DNA of 64,000 nt from Moringa oleifera (taxonomy: Eukaryota > Streptophyta > Magnoliopsida > Brassicales > Moringaceae): contig JAJFZO010000575.1 of NCBI GenBank assembly GCA_021397835.1, positions 4,779,001 through 4,843,000 on the forward strand. Reading direction: 5' to 3'. The position numbers and the translations under genes were made by a program. Below are positions 34,191 through 44,759 of the stretch, piece after piece. The notes under the pieces were generated by a model that saw only the letters and a program-made list of their open reading frames with translations, was not told the origin of the DNA and did not search any database. The stretch's first letter is position 1, and the number at the start of each line of letters is the position of its first letter.

Positions 34191-34396
34191 AAACCTGTGA
34201 CTTGCATTCACTTTTCAATTGAAACGTGAGTCTTTACCATATCTGCAACTGCAAACTGTCTGACACTTGTCTCTTAGCTTTCTATCGTATTGCAGAAGTC
34301 AGTGGATGAACCCACTTGACTGAAACTGAGAGCAAGAAAACATGAAAGAAAATAAAACGAGGGTTATCCAATCAACTTCATTCGAACCCCATTTCT

Positions 34397-35581
34397 TCAA
34401 TACGTGTTTGGAGAAATCAGAGTGTCCGCAAAAGCCATTGCTGTGAAGTAGATGTCCGTTGAAAAGCAATCCACCTTTACTTCTCTGTATGTGTTGCTTC
34501 TTCTATCATACATGATTAGTCTCTCGTATGCTTTCATCAGGACCTCCTCAGCATCTCCCCCTGATCGTAAAGGCTGTAGATGCCTGTAAGATAGACTGAT
34601 TCTGAATCTTGTCCAAGATGTTGAGTCCCCGTATACATTCATCTGCCAAAAATCATCATATTCTATGGTGAAGCCAATGTGAAATAGACAGAGACGTTCT
34701 CTGATAACACCTAGCACCAAGTAAGGACTTGAACTGAGAATGTCCGGTAAAGGGATGTCCCTCAGTTGTTCTGTAGTCAAATCAAAAGCTGCAACCAAGC
34801 CATGATATCTTCCATCCGACCTACCACAAACTAGCCAATGAAGAGCTCCATTCAAGAAGGTCCCTCTCTCAGAACCTTGGGAAACAAACAGATAAGGGAA
34901 TTCCATATTTGTTTCCCAATATTTTTCTCTCAACGAATATAGGGAGACTGAGAATGTGGAAACTAGCCCGGGGCAACGAATGACCACAACCTTGTAATCA
35001 TCCGTACAAGAATCATAACCGAATCCACAGGCTTGAAGGAAGCAACTGCCAGGACGGGCAATATGGTCATCTGGAAGGCAATACAATGGCGGTACGCATG
35101 AAATTCCACAAAAAAGGTCCACTGGACTTAAAATGCTCTTGGATTCTCTAGTGGATGGGTTAAACAAGTGGATCTTGTCGTCAACCCAGAGGCAAACTAG
35201 CCCGTTGCAGGAGCCGAAGATCCGATACGTCCAGCCTCCTGCCCCCCGAGCCTGATTAAATGGTAAATCAAGCTGTACAGCTACTATATTACCATCATCA
35301 AAATCTCCATGATCGATCCCTCGGTTTCTCTCACTTTCAATGAAGAGACGATTACGCCGGATGAAAAAGAGTCTATGACTTTGGTTGTTTTGAAGAGCTC
35401 GTTCAAGATGTTCTTTGACAAACTGAAGCTCAGACATAATACCCTTCCATGACCTGCAGACGGAATGGAATCGAAGGAGGGATTTGACTGGTAATCTTGA
35501 TAGTAAATCTTGTATTATTGGCTCGGGAATGTATGGAACAAATTTTTTTTGATGTGGATGTTGTCCCTGTGTTACGTCCAT
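34397..35581 (-). CDS. F-box protein with FBA interaction domain (array copy 1, intact)
   Basis: 394 residues, single exon. An N-terminal F-box at about 16-60 (PEPIIQDLLSRLPVKSLLRF, VCRSWKGIM) should bind a SKP1/ASK adaptor and place the protein in an SCF ubiquitin ligase. An FBA-type substrate-binding domain fills the rest: GSCNGLVCL, IHLFNPSTRES, GFGYDS.TDDYKVV, LNGALHWLV, AFDLTTEQ and a C-terminal LPDIL to MYDRRSNTYREV part. The ATG at 35581 is the one conserved in all array copies. In this copy an in-frame TGA lies ten codons upstream, so no longer form is possible. The (CT)n-type leader about 180 bp upstream is shared with the paralogues. The DNA between this gene and copy 2 is duplicated upstream of copy 5. 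Substrate unknown; family members such as CPR1 control immune receptors, but nothing here shows that role. Confidence 0.92.
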   Translation of the reverse strand: MDVTQGQHPHQKKFVPYIPEPIIQDLLSRLPVKSLLRFHSVCRSWKGIMSELQFVKEHLERALQNNQSHRLFFIRRNRLFIESERNRGIDHGDFDDGNIVAVQLDLPFNQARGAGGWTYRIFGSCNGLVCLWVDDKIHLFNPSTRESKSILSPVDLFCGISCVPPLYCLPDDHIARPGSCFLQACGFGYDSCTDDYKVVVIRCPGLVSTFSVSLYSLREKYWETNMEFPYLFVSQGSERGTFLNGALHWLVCGRSDGRYHGLVAAFDLTTEQLRDIPLPDILSSSPYLVLGVIRERLCLFHIGFTIEYDDFWQMNVYGDSTSWTRFRISLSYRHLQPLRSGGDAEEVLMKAYERLIMYDRRSNTYREVKVDCFSTDIYFTAMAFADTLISPNTY

Positions 35582-37241
35582 TGCAGTTGCACGTTGAATG
35601 GAGAACAGAGATCAGCACACTGCCAATGCTGCAACAAGAAAGGATGAGAAAGAGGACGCTGTTCGCAAGAGATGATGGACTCTCGAGAAAACAGAGTGAT
35701 GAGGAAGTCCAAGAATCACAAGAAACGCAAAAGAAAGCAAAAACAAGAAAAGGGAGCAGAGATAGAGAGAGAGAGAGTTTTAGAAGGTAAGAAACGAGGT
35801 GTTTTCTCTAAGTCTCTTGGCTCTTGGGTTCTGAAAGAGATTAATTATGTTTTTATAGGGTCACATATGAAGTTAAATGTGGATGGTAAAGGCATCCTCT
35901 GCTGTGTATGCAACCCCTGTATCCTTCAATGGCTCTGATACCCAAATCCAAATTAATATGTTAGGTGACATCATAAATTAATATAAAAATTATATGGAAG
36001 AAAAACAAAGTTTTTGTGAAGGGATAACATCATTTGGACTAACCAGCCGTGCTTGCTTTTTGTGAAATAAAAAAAGGAGATAAATCTATTTGATTTTCTC
36101 CTGTAAGAATGTGCTGCATTAATCTTATTTTTACTCTATTTTGAATGGAGGTTTCTGGGTAATTTTTCAGATTAATTTTGCTGGTCAATTTCTAACGGGG
36201 TACCATGGCATGTGCTTGCTGCAATCGAATTTAAGAAATGAAGATTGCCAAAGAAAAGTTTGGTACTGATGACTAAAGCGAAGTTCGAATTCAAGATTAT
36301 AAACATGTTTCTTGATGACTTGCTGATGCAATACTAATCCCATAAGGGTTACTGAGTATAGTACGGTATCAAGAATGCAGCCTAGAAAGCTTCCTTTGCC
36401 CAGAAACTTTGGCTCTGTTTGTTCCTTGGATTTACTTGAATGCAGCAGGGTTTTATGCAGGAATTAACCAGACAAAACCCAGAAAACAGAAATAGCTCAT
36501 TTTCTTTCTGCTTTTTGTGCATTTACTCTACACCCCAATCAAACGATGTGCCAATAATTTTTTCTCAATGAATACACATAGACTGGCTTCTATATTGCCA
36601 TGTATAGGCTTTAATGAACAGTAGATCCTCAAGTGGCTTTGATGACGAAAACGACTCAATTTTGTTGTGGAACCTATGTTGGTATTTGCAGACTAGAAGG
36701 AAACGAGGGCAAAGCATGCCATGTATCGTGTTCTCCAGTTAACTTTAAGAGTAGTGGGTCTTCATCAAGTACCGCATCATTTGAATTAATTTTTTTTTCT
36801 TTTTGCATTATGCGAAGCAAGTCGATCTTCCGTCACCTAACTGAACCATTAAGGAAGAAAGAAACAATCTAACTACACAGACAGCTTAAATTTCAAAGCT
36901 TAAATGCACCAGGAGGTTATGACGTCTCAGGGCTGTCTAAGTCAGAAATTCTCCCTTCTTCTTTTCCAGACTGGTTTCAGTTGAGTTGAGGGATCCCGTC
37001 AGCAAGAGCCGGAGATAATGTAGGACAATATAATTTGATTTTAGAGTATAAGTAACCATGAATTGTGGATGGAAGACGACAGAAAACCTACGACTTGCAT
37101 TCACTTTTCAATTCAGACATAAGTCTCTCCCATGTCTTTTCATGGATATACCCACTTGACTGAGACTGAGACTGAGACAAATGAAAAAACGAAAGAAAAT
37201 ACAATGAGGGTATCCGATCTTCTTCATTCGAATCCATTTCT
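35582..37241. repeat. Spacer between F-box copies 1 and 2, duplicated at 45861-47515
   Basis: It holds the promoter and leader of copy 1 (GA tract on the plus strand near 35760, then the shared GGCATCCTCTGCTG phrase near 35892) and the 3' flank of copy 2. Long stretches match 45861-47515 with scattered substitutions and small indels, including the phrase around ACCCAAATCCAAATTAATATG. The small plus-strand frame at 36633 is conserved only because of this duplication and is not called. Confidence 0.85.
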
Positions 37242-38414
37242 TCAATATGTGTTTGGTGAAACCAGAGTGTCCAGATAAGTCATTGCTTCAAACTGGAACC
37301 TCGTTGAAAAGCCATGCACTCTTACCTCCCTGTATGTATTGCTTCCTCTATCGTACATGATCAATCTTCTGTCTGACTCTACCAGGATTTTCTCAGCATC
37401 TCCCCCTGATCGCAAAGGCTGTAGGCGCATGTAAGACAGACTGATTCTGAATCTTGTCCAAGATGTTGAGTCCCCGTATACATTCATCTGCCAAAAATCA
37501 TCATATTCTCTGATGAAGCCAACGTGAAACAGACAGAGACGCTCCCTGATAACACCCAACACGAAACGAGGATTTAAACTGAACATGTCCGGTACAGGCA
37601 TATCCCAGAATTGCTCCGTAGTCAAATCAAAAGCTGCAACCAAGTTATGAGGGCCTCGATTCGACCTACCACGAACTAGCCAATGAAGAGCTCCATTCAA
37701 CAAGGTCGCTTGCCCAGAATCTACGAGAACATACACGTAAGGGAATTCCAGATCCGATTGCCAATCATTTTTTCTCAATGAATATACAGAGACTGGCTTG
37801 GGGTCCCAAATGAACACCACTTTGTAATCATCCGTGCTGGAATCATAACCAAATCCAGAGGCTTCAAGTTGAAAGATGTTAGATGGAATATCATCATCTG
37901 GAATGAAATACCATGGAGTTCGAAATGAAATACCATAAAAGTAACCCAGTAAAAATGTAATGCTCTTGGATTCTCTAGTGGATGGGTTAAACAAGTGAAT
38001 CTTGTTGTTAACTGCAAGGCAAACTAGCCCATTGCAGGAACCAATGATCTGATGCCCCCAGCCTGCTGCCGCCAGAGCCTGATTAAATGGTAAATCAAGC
38101 TGTACAGCTACTATATTACCATCATCAACATCCCCATGATCGATCTCTCGGTTTCTCTCACTTTCAATGAAGAGACGATGACGCGTGATGAAAAGGAGCC
38201 TTTGGCTTCGGATGTTTTGAAGAGCTCGTTGAAGATGATCTTTGACAAACTGAAGATCAGACATAATACCCTTCCATGACCTGCAGACGGAACGGAATCG
38301 AAGGAGGGACTTGACCGGTAATCTTGATAGTAAATCTTGTATTATTGGCTCGGGGATGTATGGAACAAAAATTTCTTGATCCGGATGTTCTCCCTCTGTT
38401 ATCTGAACCTCCAT
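37242..38414 (-). CDS. F-box protein with FBA domain (array copy 2, intact)
   Basis: 390 residues from the family-conserved start (MEVQITEGEHPDQEIF). The F-box is PEPIIQDLLSRLPVKSLLRF with VCRSWKGIM. FBA features are GSCNGLVCLAV, IHLFNPSTRES, GFGYDSSTDDYKVV, LNGALHWLV, AFDLTTEQFWDMPVPD and MYDRGSNTYREV. The frame stays open upstream to an ATG at 38576. That would add 54 residues with two hydrophobic stretches (FFLVFLVILGLPY and LVAAFAVCLSLLF). I prefer the inner ATG because all paralogues align from it and some have stops just upstream. The role is as for copy 1: predicted SCF substrate receptor. Its 3' flank is nearly identical to that of copies 4 and 6, so these three descend from one recent duplication. 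Confidence 0.9.
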   Translation of the reverse strand: MEVQITEGEHPDQEIFVPYIPEPIIQDLLSRLPVKSLLRFRSVCRSWKGIMSDLQFVKDHLQRALQNIRSQRLLFITRHRLFIESERNREIDHGDVDDGNIVAVQLDLPFNQALAAAGWGHQIIGSCNGLVCLAVNNKIHLFNPSTRESKSITFLLGYFYGISFRTPWYFIPDDDIPSNIFQLEASGFGYDSSTDDYKVVFIWDPKPVSVYSLRKNDWQSDLEFPYVYVLVDSGQATLLNGALHWLVRGRSNRGPHNLVAAFDLTTEQFWDMPVPDMFSLNPRFVLGVIRERLCLFHVGFIREYDDFWQMNVYGDSTSWTRFRISLSYMRLQPLRSGGDAEKILVESDRRLIMYDRGSNTYREVRVHGFSTRFQFEAMTYLDTLVSPNTY

Positions 38415-39239
38415 TGCAGTTGCACTTTGAATGAACAACAGAGATAAGCACACTGCAAATGCTGCAACAAGAGAGGATGAGAAAGAAGAAGATGTGCGCG
38501 GAAAACGATTGACTCTCGAGAAAAGAGAGTGATAAGGGAGTCCAAGAATTACAAGAAACACCAAAAAAAAAAGCAAAAAAGAGAGAGAGAGAGAGTTTGC
38601 TGAAAGATAATATGTTTTTACTGGGTCATATATGACAGTTAAATGTAAATGGGGAAGACATCCTCTACTGGGCTTTCATCATGGACCCCTGGTTTCACCT
38701 TAGATGTATGAATAAGCATTTCACTAGCTAGCTACCTCCTTGTATTCTTCTTTCTCTTTATTTTTCTCACTTGTAGTCAAGTGGGCATCTTCCTATTTGA
38801 TATCTGGTACCCCGCAGCCATGTTAGACCAGCTGGGAACACATCCTACCTTACATAGTTTTTACCATATTTGTAAGACTAGTCATGTTGAAGTCTTCGTG
38901 TCAATTGAAAAGTGAATGCAAGTAATGAGTTTTCTCTTTTCACTTCATCAAAATGCAACTCATTATCAAATCCAAGCGAATACTACAAGAAAGAAAAATG
39001 GAGGAACCAATGATCACTCAATATACACTGTATGATACAAAAGAATAAGGACATCAACAGGTCTGTCACTCTGGTCTCTCTCTTTCTCAATCTCGCCCTT
39101 TCATTTTCTGCCTTTTTTTATTTTTTTATTTCTTGACTCGTCTATCTTTACTTGTTTAACCATTTACCAGGGAATCCAACAGAATTTCAGACAGATATGG
39201 AGAATTCTTGAATTGATCTTCATTATCTTTGTTGAGCTT
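38415..39239. other. Leader/promoter of F-box copy 2 and spacer
   Basis: A GA microsatellite (plus strand) near 38581-38596 and the shared GACATCCTCTACTGGG phrase near 38659 mark the promoter and leader of copy 2. The rest, to 39239, is spacer with no supported gene. Confidence 0.5.
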
Positions 39240-39395
39240 CTACGAGTTTGGTTAGTTACGAATATAAGATTGTGTTAATTTCGTATTTTTTGTCTGTCTA
39301 TATATATTCGTTGAGAAACAACTTTTGGGGATCCGTGGAGTTTTTTTCTCTTCAACAATCTGGTGGACTCCTCGGTGGAGCTCTCCACTCAGTGG
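39240..39395 (+). pseudogene. Inverted FBA-domain fragment of an F-box gene
   Basis: On the plus strand, opposite to the array, the frame reads EYKIVLISYFLSVYIYSL, then RNNFWGSVEFF, then GALHSVV. This corresponds to the family stretch DDYKVVV...VYSLR.KYW...LNGALHWLV. There is no F-box, no start and no C-terminus. It ends where the minus-strand fragment of copy 3 ends, forming an inverted repeat around 39390. Confidence 0.7.
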
Positions 39396-40088
39396 TGAAG
39401 AGTTCCATTCAAGAATGTCCAGGGTTCTTCTTGTATTACATCATAACATAAATAAATCGATTGCCAATAATTTTTTCTCAATGAATACAAGTACACTGGT
39501 AAGGAACGCGCGGTTAAAGCCACCTTGTAATCGTCCGTCCTGGAATCATAACCAAATCCATAGGCTTGACTTTCATAGAATCCTGAACCCGATTGTGTAG
39601 ATGAAATATTGCAGAGTTCGCGCAGTGGGCTTGGAATGCTGTTGCATTCTCTAGTGGACGGATTAAACAGGTGAATCTGACTGTCATCTCCAAGGCAAAC
39701 TAACCCATTGCAAGAACCCAAGATCCAATCCCGGTGTCCTCCCTCCAGAGCCACATTAAATGGTAAATCAATGGGCACAACTGCTATATCATCATGATCA
39801 ACATCGCCATGATCTAACTCTTCGTTTCTTTCACTTTCAACAAAGAGAAGATTACCTGAGGAGAAAGAAGTCTTTGTCTTTTGTGGTTTTCACGAGCTCG
39901 TTCAAGATGATTTTTAACCAACTGTAGATCGAAGATAACGACCTTCCACGACCTGCAGACAGAACAGAATCGAAGGAGAGCCTCACCTGGAAATCTTAAT
40001 GTAAATCTTTTATTATTGGCCCGGGAAAGGATGCAAGTATATCTTTTGGAACTGGCTGATCTGGTTTTCCTTCCTCTGTTATCTCTAT
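39389..40088 (-). pseudogene. F-box/FBA pseudogene (array copy 3)
   Basis: The family start codon is ATA instead of ATG (minus strand, 40088-40086), followed by EITEEGKPDQPVPKDI. A frameshift then breaks the F-box: the PGPIIKDL part and the LLRFCSVCRSWK part lie in different frames. Another shift precedes the FBA part, which reads LPFNVALEGGHRDWILGSCN and on through GFGYDSRTDDYKV to FLNGTLHH, where a stop meets the inverted fragment. The final third of the gene is missing. Not expected to make a working protein. Confidence 0.88.
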
Positions 40089-41155
40089 TGAATGCAGAAC
40101 AGAGATAAGCACAAGGGACATGCTGCAGCCACAACAAACGAGGTGTTGTTTTCTAAATCTCTTCCACTTTGGGTGCTGAAAGAGATTGGGATGCTTGATA
40201 TTTAGGAAGACAGTGTCCAATCGCTATTTGGTATGCACAGTAGACCCCTTAATGCTCTTAGTGGCCAAAATGTTTCCAAAGTTGAGGAACTAATATACCC
40301 TATTTGCAGAATAGAAGGAAGTGAGGGCAAAAGCTCTTATTTATAATGATTTTGATCTTCTTTGTTTCCTTTATGCTTAAAACTCAAACTCAAATACCAA
40401 CAAAAATATGTGAAGGATTTCTCCATTGATTCTTGTGCCATTTGCATTTTTCTTTTTGCTTAGTCTACTCTCTATAAAAATTAGTTCTTAAGAAATGATA
40501 GATACCTAAACATTAACTGTACTTCTATTATAAATTCAGAGAGAAAGAATGGAAACTCACTTGTAAAGCAAATTGTTGTCAAGATCCATCTGACAGAGCA
40601 GTTATAGAACAACAGTGATGTAAGATGCATCCAGACGGAAGTTCGCCGATGTCCAACAGGTTGAGCACTTTCAAGGGCATGTCCGCATGGCACGCTTTCA
40701 GATTCAAACATTTGATAACTACAACTCTAGTCCTTCTGCATATCTAGAGATAAACTCTCTGTGCGAGGTGAGCCATTCAAAAAACTACCAATTAAAGGGT
40801 AGATATGAACTAGAAATTAACATCTCGATTAAGAAGTTAATAGATGTTAAGCTTGTTGAATATACAAATAGGTAAAAAGGAACCAAAGAATGCATCAGGA
40901 GTTGAGAGATCCCATCAGCAAGAGCTGAAGATAATGTCTGCCAATGTTATTTGATTTATGGTACAGTATAAGTAACCATGAATTGTGGATGGAAGACGAC
41001 AGAAAACCTATGACTTCCATTCACTTTCCAATCGAGACATAAGACTCTACCATGTCTTTTCATGGATGATACCCACTTGACTGAGACTGAGTGCAAGAAA
41101 TAACAAAAGCCAGTACAATGAGGGTATCCAATCTTCTTCATTCGAACCCATTTCT
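40089..41155. other. Spacer between F-box copies 3 and 4
   Basis: 40089-40290 is leader and promoter of pseudogene 3. About 40600-40680 resembles about 55980-56050 (both hold a GTCCAAC-GGTTGA phrase), so it is another duplicated piece. About 40895-41155 is the 3' flank of copy 4 and closely matches the flanks of copies 2 and 6. No gene supported. Confidence 0.5.
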
Positions 41156-42310
41156 TCAATATTTGTTTGGTGAAACCAGAGTGTCCAGATAAGTCATTGC
41201 CTGAAATTGGAACCTCGTTGAAAAGCCATGCACTCTTACTTCACTGTATGTATTGGTTCCCCTATCGTACATGATCAATCTTCTGCCCACCTTTACCAGG
41301 ACATCCTCAGCATCTTTCCCTGATCGCAAAGGCTGTAGACGCATGTAAGAGAGACTGGTTCTGAATCTTGTCCAAGATGTTGAGTCCCCATACACATTCA
41401 TCTGCCAAAAGTCCTCATATTCTCTGGTCAAGCTACTGTGAAACAGACAGAGGCGCTCCCTGATAACACCTAGCACCAAGCAAAGACATGAACTCAGAAT
41501 GTCCGGTAGAGGTATGTCCCTCAATTGTTCTGTAGTCAAATCAAAAGCTGCAACCAAGCCATGATATCTTCGATCCCTCAAGCCACGAACTAGCCAATGA
41601 AGAGCTCGGTTCAAGAAGGTCGCTCTCTCAGAATCTTTGAAAACATACTTATAAGGGAATTCCATAATTGTTTGCCAATATTTTTGTCTCAATGAATATA
41701 CGGAGACTGAATATAAGGAAACTACCCGGGGGTGAGACATGACCACCACCTTGTAATCATCGATTCTGGAATCATAACCAAATCCACAGGCTTCCGTTTG
41801 ACGGATGCTTGTAAACCGTGCTGCAGATGGAGTACGGTAAGATTCGTCGTGTGGGTCTGGAATTTTCTTGGATTCTCTAGTGGATGGGTTAAACAAGTGA
41901 ATCTTGTTGTTAATTGCGAGGCAAACTAGCCCATTGCAGGAACCAAAGATCTGGGCCCCAAGGGATGCTGCCGCCAGAGCCTGACTGAATGGTAAATCAA
42001 GCTTCTCAGCTACTATAATACCATCATCAACATCGTCATCATTAATCCCTCGGTTTCTCTCACTTTCAATGAAGATACGATTACGCGAGATGAAAAAGAG
42101 ACTTTGGCTTCGGTCTTTTTGAAGGGCTCGTTCAAGATTATCTTTCACAAACTGAGGATCAGACATAATACCCTTCCATGACCTGCAGACGGAACGGAAT
42201 CGAAGGAGAGATTTGACTGGTAATCTTGATAGGAAATCTTGTATTATTGACTTGGGAAAGTATGAAACAAAATTTTCTTGATGTGGCTGTTCTTCCTCTG
42301 TTACCTTCAT
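41156..42310 (-). CDS. F-box protein with FBA domain (array copy 4, intact)
   Basis: 384 residues from the conserved start (MKVTEEEQPHQENF). The frame continues upstream by 13 codons to an ATG at 42349. F-box: PKSIIQDFLSRLPVKSLLRF, VCRSWKGIM. FBA: GSCNGLVCLAI, IHLFNPSTRES, GFGYDSRIDDYKVV, LHWLVRG, AFDLTTEQLRDIPLPD and MYDRGTNTYSEV. In LNRALHWLV an Arg replaces the Gly of the usual LNGALHW. The gene is divergent from small-membrane-protein copy A, with 547 bp between the two ATGs. Predicted SCF substrate receptor, substrate unknown. Confidence 0.9.
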   Translation of the reverse strand: MKVTEEEQPHQENFVSYFPKSIIQDFLSRLPVKSLLRFRSVCRSWKGIMSDPQFVKDNLERALQKDRSQSLFFISRNRIFIESERNRGINDDDVDDGIIVAEKLDLPFSQALAAASLGAQIFGSCNGLVCLAINNKIHLFNPSTRESKKIPDPHDESYRTPSAARFTSIRQTEACGFGYDSRIDDYKVVVMSHPRVVSLYSVSVYSLRQKYWQTIMEFPYKYVFKDSERATFLNRALHWLVRGLRDRRYHGLVAAFDLTTEQLRDIPLPDILSSCLCLVLGVIRERLCLFHSSLTREYEDFWQMNVYGDSTSWTRFRTSLSYMRLQPLRSGKDAEDVLVKVGRRLIMYDRGTNTYSEVRVHGFSTRFQFQAMTYLDTLVSPNKY

Positions 42311-42857
42311 TGCAGTTGCACGTCGAATGGAGAACAGAGATAAGAACACAGCAAACGCTGCAACAACAAAGGGTCAGAAAGAGGAGTCTATTCGCAAGAG
42401 GTGATCGACTCTTGGGAAAAAGAAACACAAAAGAAAGCAAAAAAGGAAAAGGACGGGACAGAGAGAGAGAGTTTCAGAAGGTGACGATTATGCTTTGAAA
42501 GGGTCACATATATGACAGTTAAATGATGGGGAAGACTACATGCAGAATATTTATAGAAATAAATTAACGTAAAATATCAGCTGAGGATTTAAAATAAGTA
42601 AAATATAGGGGCTGAGCTTAAATAGACGTAAGTGCCACAGAAAGGAGGGAAATCCAGGACACAACTTGCGTGAGTTTTATAGCTGCCGTCAGAAGGAACT
42701 GTGTCTCCGGCCAGTCCTCTTACGTCTTCTCTATGGAAGTGTAAGTTTCTTCTGTATCTCTATAGAACGCTCTTTATGTTGCCTGTTGATGATAAGCTTA
42801 ACCTATTTTTCGCTTCAAATGCTGCTTCGGCTTGGTAAATTATATATGCAGTAAGAA
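42311..42857. promoter_or_regulatory. Shared divergent promoter, F-box copy 4 / small-protein copy A
   Basis: The interval holds the (CT)n-type leader of the F-box gene (GA tract on the plus strand, about 42460-42472), then GGGTCACATATATGACAGTT. The conserved 24-bp element follows at 42570-42593, here in its most divergent form (ATCAGCTGAGGATTTAAA). Then comes the non-coding first exon of the small gene, with donor GTAAG at 42741 and acceptor GCAG ending at 42851. Confidence 0.7.
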
Positions 42858-44389
42858 ATGATAACGAAGTTCCGGTTTTGGTACTTGAAGATTACGTTTG
42901 CCTTCGCTCTGATTGGAGGTTCCATGGAGTTTTTCATGATCAAGACTGGCTTCTGTGTGAGTAACCTCCGTTTTTTTTTCTTCTTTTTTAAGAATTTCCT
43001 TCCAGCTTGTTATTTCGATTTGCTGCTTGCAATTCAAGTTTGTTTAAACTTTATTGCAAGGGGTTTTCCTTTTGTAACTCTATTTTTTTGCTATATTTGC
43101 TTAAGTTCTTGGGAGAGCTTTCTGTTGCGTTGTTTAATTAATCTTCTTGAAGCTCTTGTTGATTTCGGTACTTCCTTTTTAGAGGAACCAAAGTACAGTA
43201 GTTTCTACAAAATGCTAATCAATTACTACTTGAGCCAGTTAGAGTGTGAATTTTCAATTTGAACAGAGAAAGTTGAATGGATGATATTATTACAAAATTC
43301 TATGTTTTCTTTTACTTTCCTTGCCATGTGAAGGGATAAGATTATTTTAGTAACATCTGTGGTAAAACATCTGTAAACTAAGAAATTTCTTTGATTGTTT
43401 GTTTCTGTTAAAAGAAAAAAAAGAATATTCTTTGAGTGATCTGCTTGTATTTGGTTTTTCTTGCTCTGCTGTGGATATGCCGTAAGAATCTTTTGTGCTT
43501 AATGTGGCTATGTATCCAAGCCTTTGTATGAATTAAAACAGCGAACCGGAGTTCCATAACATTTTAGCATGGTTTGTTTGGTTGCCCGTAAAACAAAAGG
43601 GAAAAAAAAATAGATAAATCCGTTTGATCTTCTCCTGCAAAAATATGCAGCATCAATCATTAAGTGTACTTTCACTTGATTGATTGGCATGCTCTGTTTC
43701 ACATGTTATAGTAAGCAGAGACCTAATATGTTTAGACATGAAGAAATACAGACCTTGGGACAAGAACCCAGTGGAAACATCATTGTTATCATGACTCTTG
43801 AAATGGAATAGTAAATCAGATGAATAAAACATTGGAGTTTGTTTATACTGATTCATTTTTTGATATGAAAAATTAACAAAGGTTTGGTTTTGTTATGCGG
43901 GTGATTCTGGAATCATGCAAATTATATCTGAAAAACTTTGAAAGTTTTCTTCAATTGAGTTAGGGTTTCATTGGTTATAATGTCTGAATTATTTGAATGA
44001 ACATTGAGGCTGGTTTCTACATTGCTTGTGAAACAAAGAATCATTAAGGCTTGGTGACAGATTATCAGGAGCAATGGATTTGGAGCCATTAAATCCATTG
44101 CAGCTTACGAATAGAAGTGAAAGAAGGTGATAGATACCTGTACAGATTCTTTGGGCTGCTTATATTTTCTTTTCCATCATGATCAATGACCATCAATATT
44201 ATTGTCATCAGCTGCTCATTTATGCTGCATCATGTCATACAAGTAACTTTCCATCAATGTCATCTATCAGGTTCTTAGGAGTAATTTTTCACTAAAACTT
44301 TTTAATCTCACTATTTCTTTTCATGATTTAGTGCAGATGACACAGTGACTGTTTCAGAGTTGGAGAAGTGGGCTTGGAAAAGTTGTTAA
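42858..44389 (+). pseudogene. Small single-pass membrane protein gene, copy A (premature stop)
   Basis: Exon 1, 42858-42954, encodes MITKFRFWYLKITFAFALIG, then GSMEFFMIKTGF. The donor is TTCT|GTGTGAG and the acceptor TGCAG ends at 44336. Exon 2 gives YDTVTVSELEKWAWKSC and then TAA at 44387-44389, where copies B and D continue for about 25 residues (AQAIREALNPWRNHDAEAR). Downstream, LNPWRNHD coding sequence is still recognisable but out of frame. The product would lack the conserved C-terminus. The family is a short protein with one hydrophobic helix and a charged tail. I recall similar unnamed plant proteins but cannot give a function. Confidence 0.7.
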
Positions 44390-44759
44390 GATTCAGGCTA
44401 TTAGAGAAGCTCTATATCCTTGAGAAATCATGATGCAGAAGCAAGAAAAAATTCTCAACTGTTCTGATGCTCAAATTTTGTTTTTCTGAGGTTTGTGATC
44501 GAAGTTTTGAAAACAGCTGTGGAATTTGATTTATACATCTATCTGACTTGGTTGGCCAAAATTTTGGATTGGCTTTGGTCCTAAGCATTTATGCTGGTGC
44601 AGTGTTCTGCCTCATTTTTAGTTATCTATGTCATTAGCCATGGTTGCCAGGATGATTATGAGGTGCATTTTAATGAACTGTGGATGGAAGACAAAGAGAA
44701 AACCTGTGACTTGCATTCACTTTTCAATTGAAATATAAGGCAGACAACTTCATTCTTCA
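44390..44759. other. 3' flanks of small-protein copy A and F-box copy 5
   Basis: About 44390-44600 is the decayed 3' end of copy A, matching 50050-50340 and 62500-62780. About 44630-44759 is the F-box 3' flank (GTGGATGGAAGACAAAGAG, GCATTCACTTTTCAATTGA), matching that of copies 1 and 10. Confidence 0.55.

Noticed and set aside
35497..35938. Lys/Arg/Glu-rich plus-strand frames opposite F-box leaders (also at 45800, 42226, 60288)
   Set aside because: They are antisense shadows of the CT-rich leader and F-box start on the minus strand.
36633..36872. 79-codon plus-strand frame with a similar copy at 46904
   Set aside because: Similarity follows from the block duplication of the whole spacer. The frame lengths differ at the 3' end and no start context or family is recognisable.
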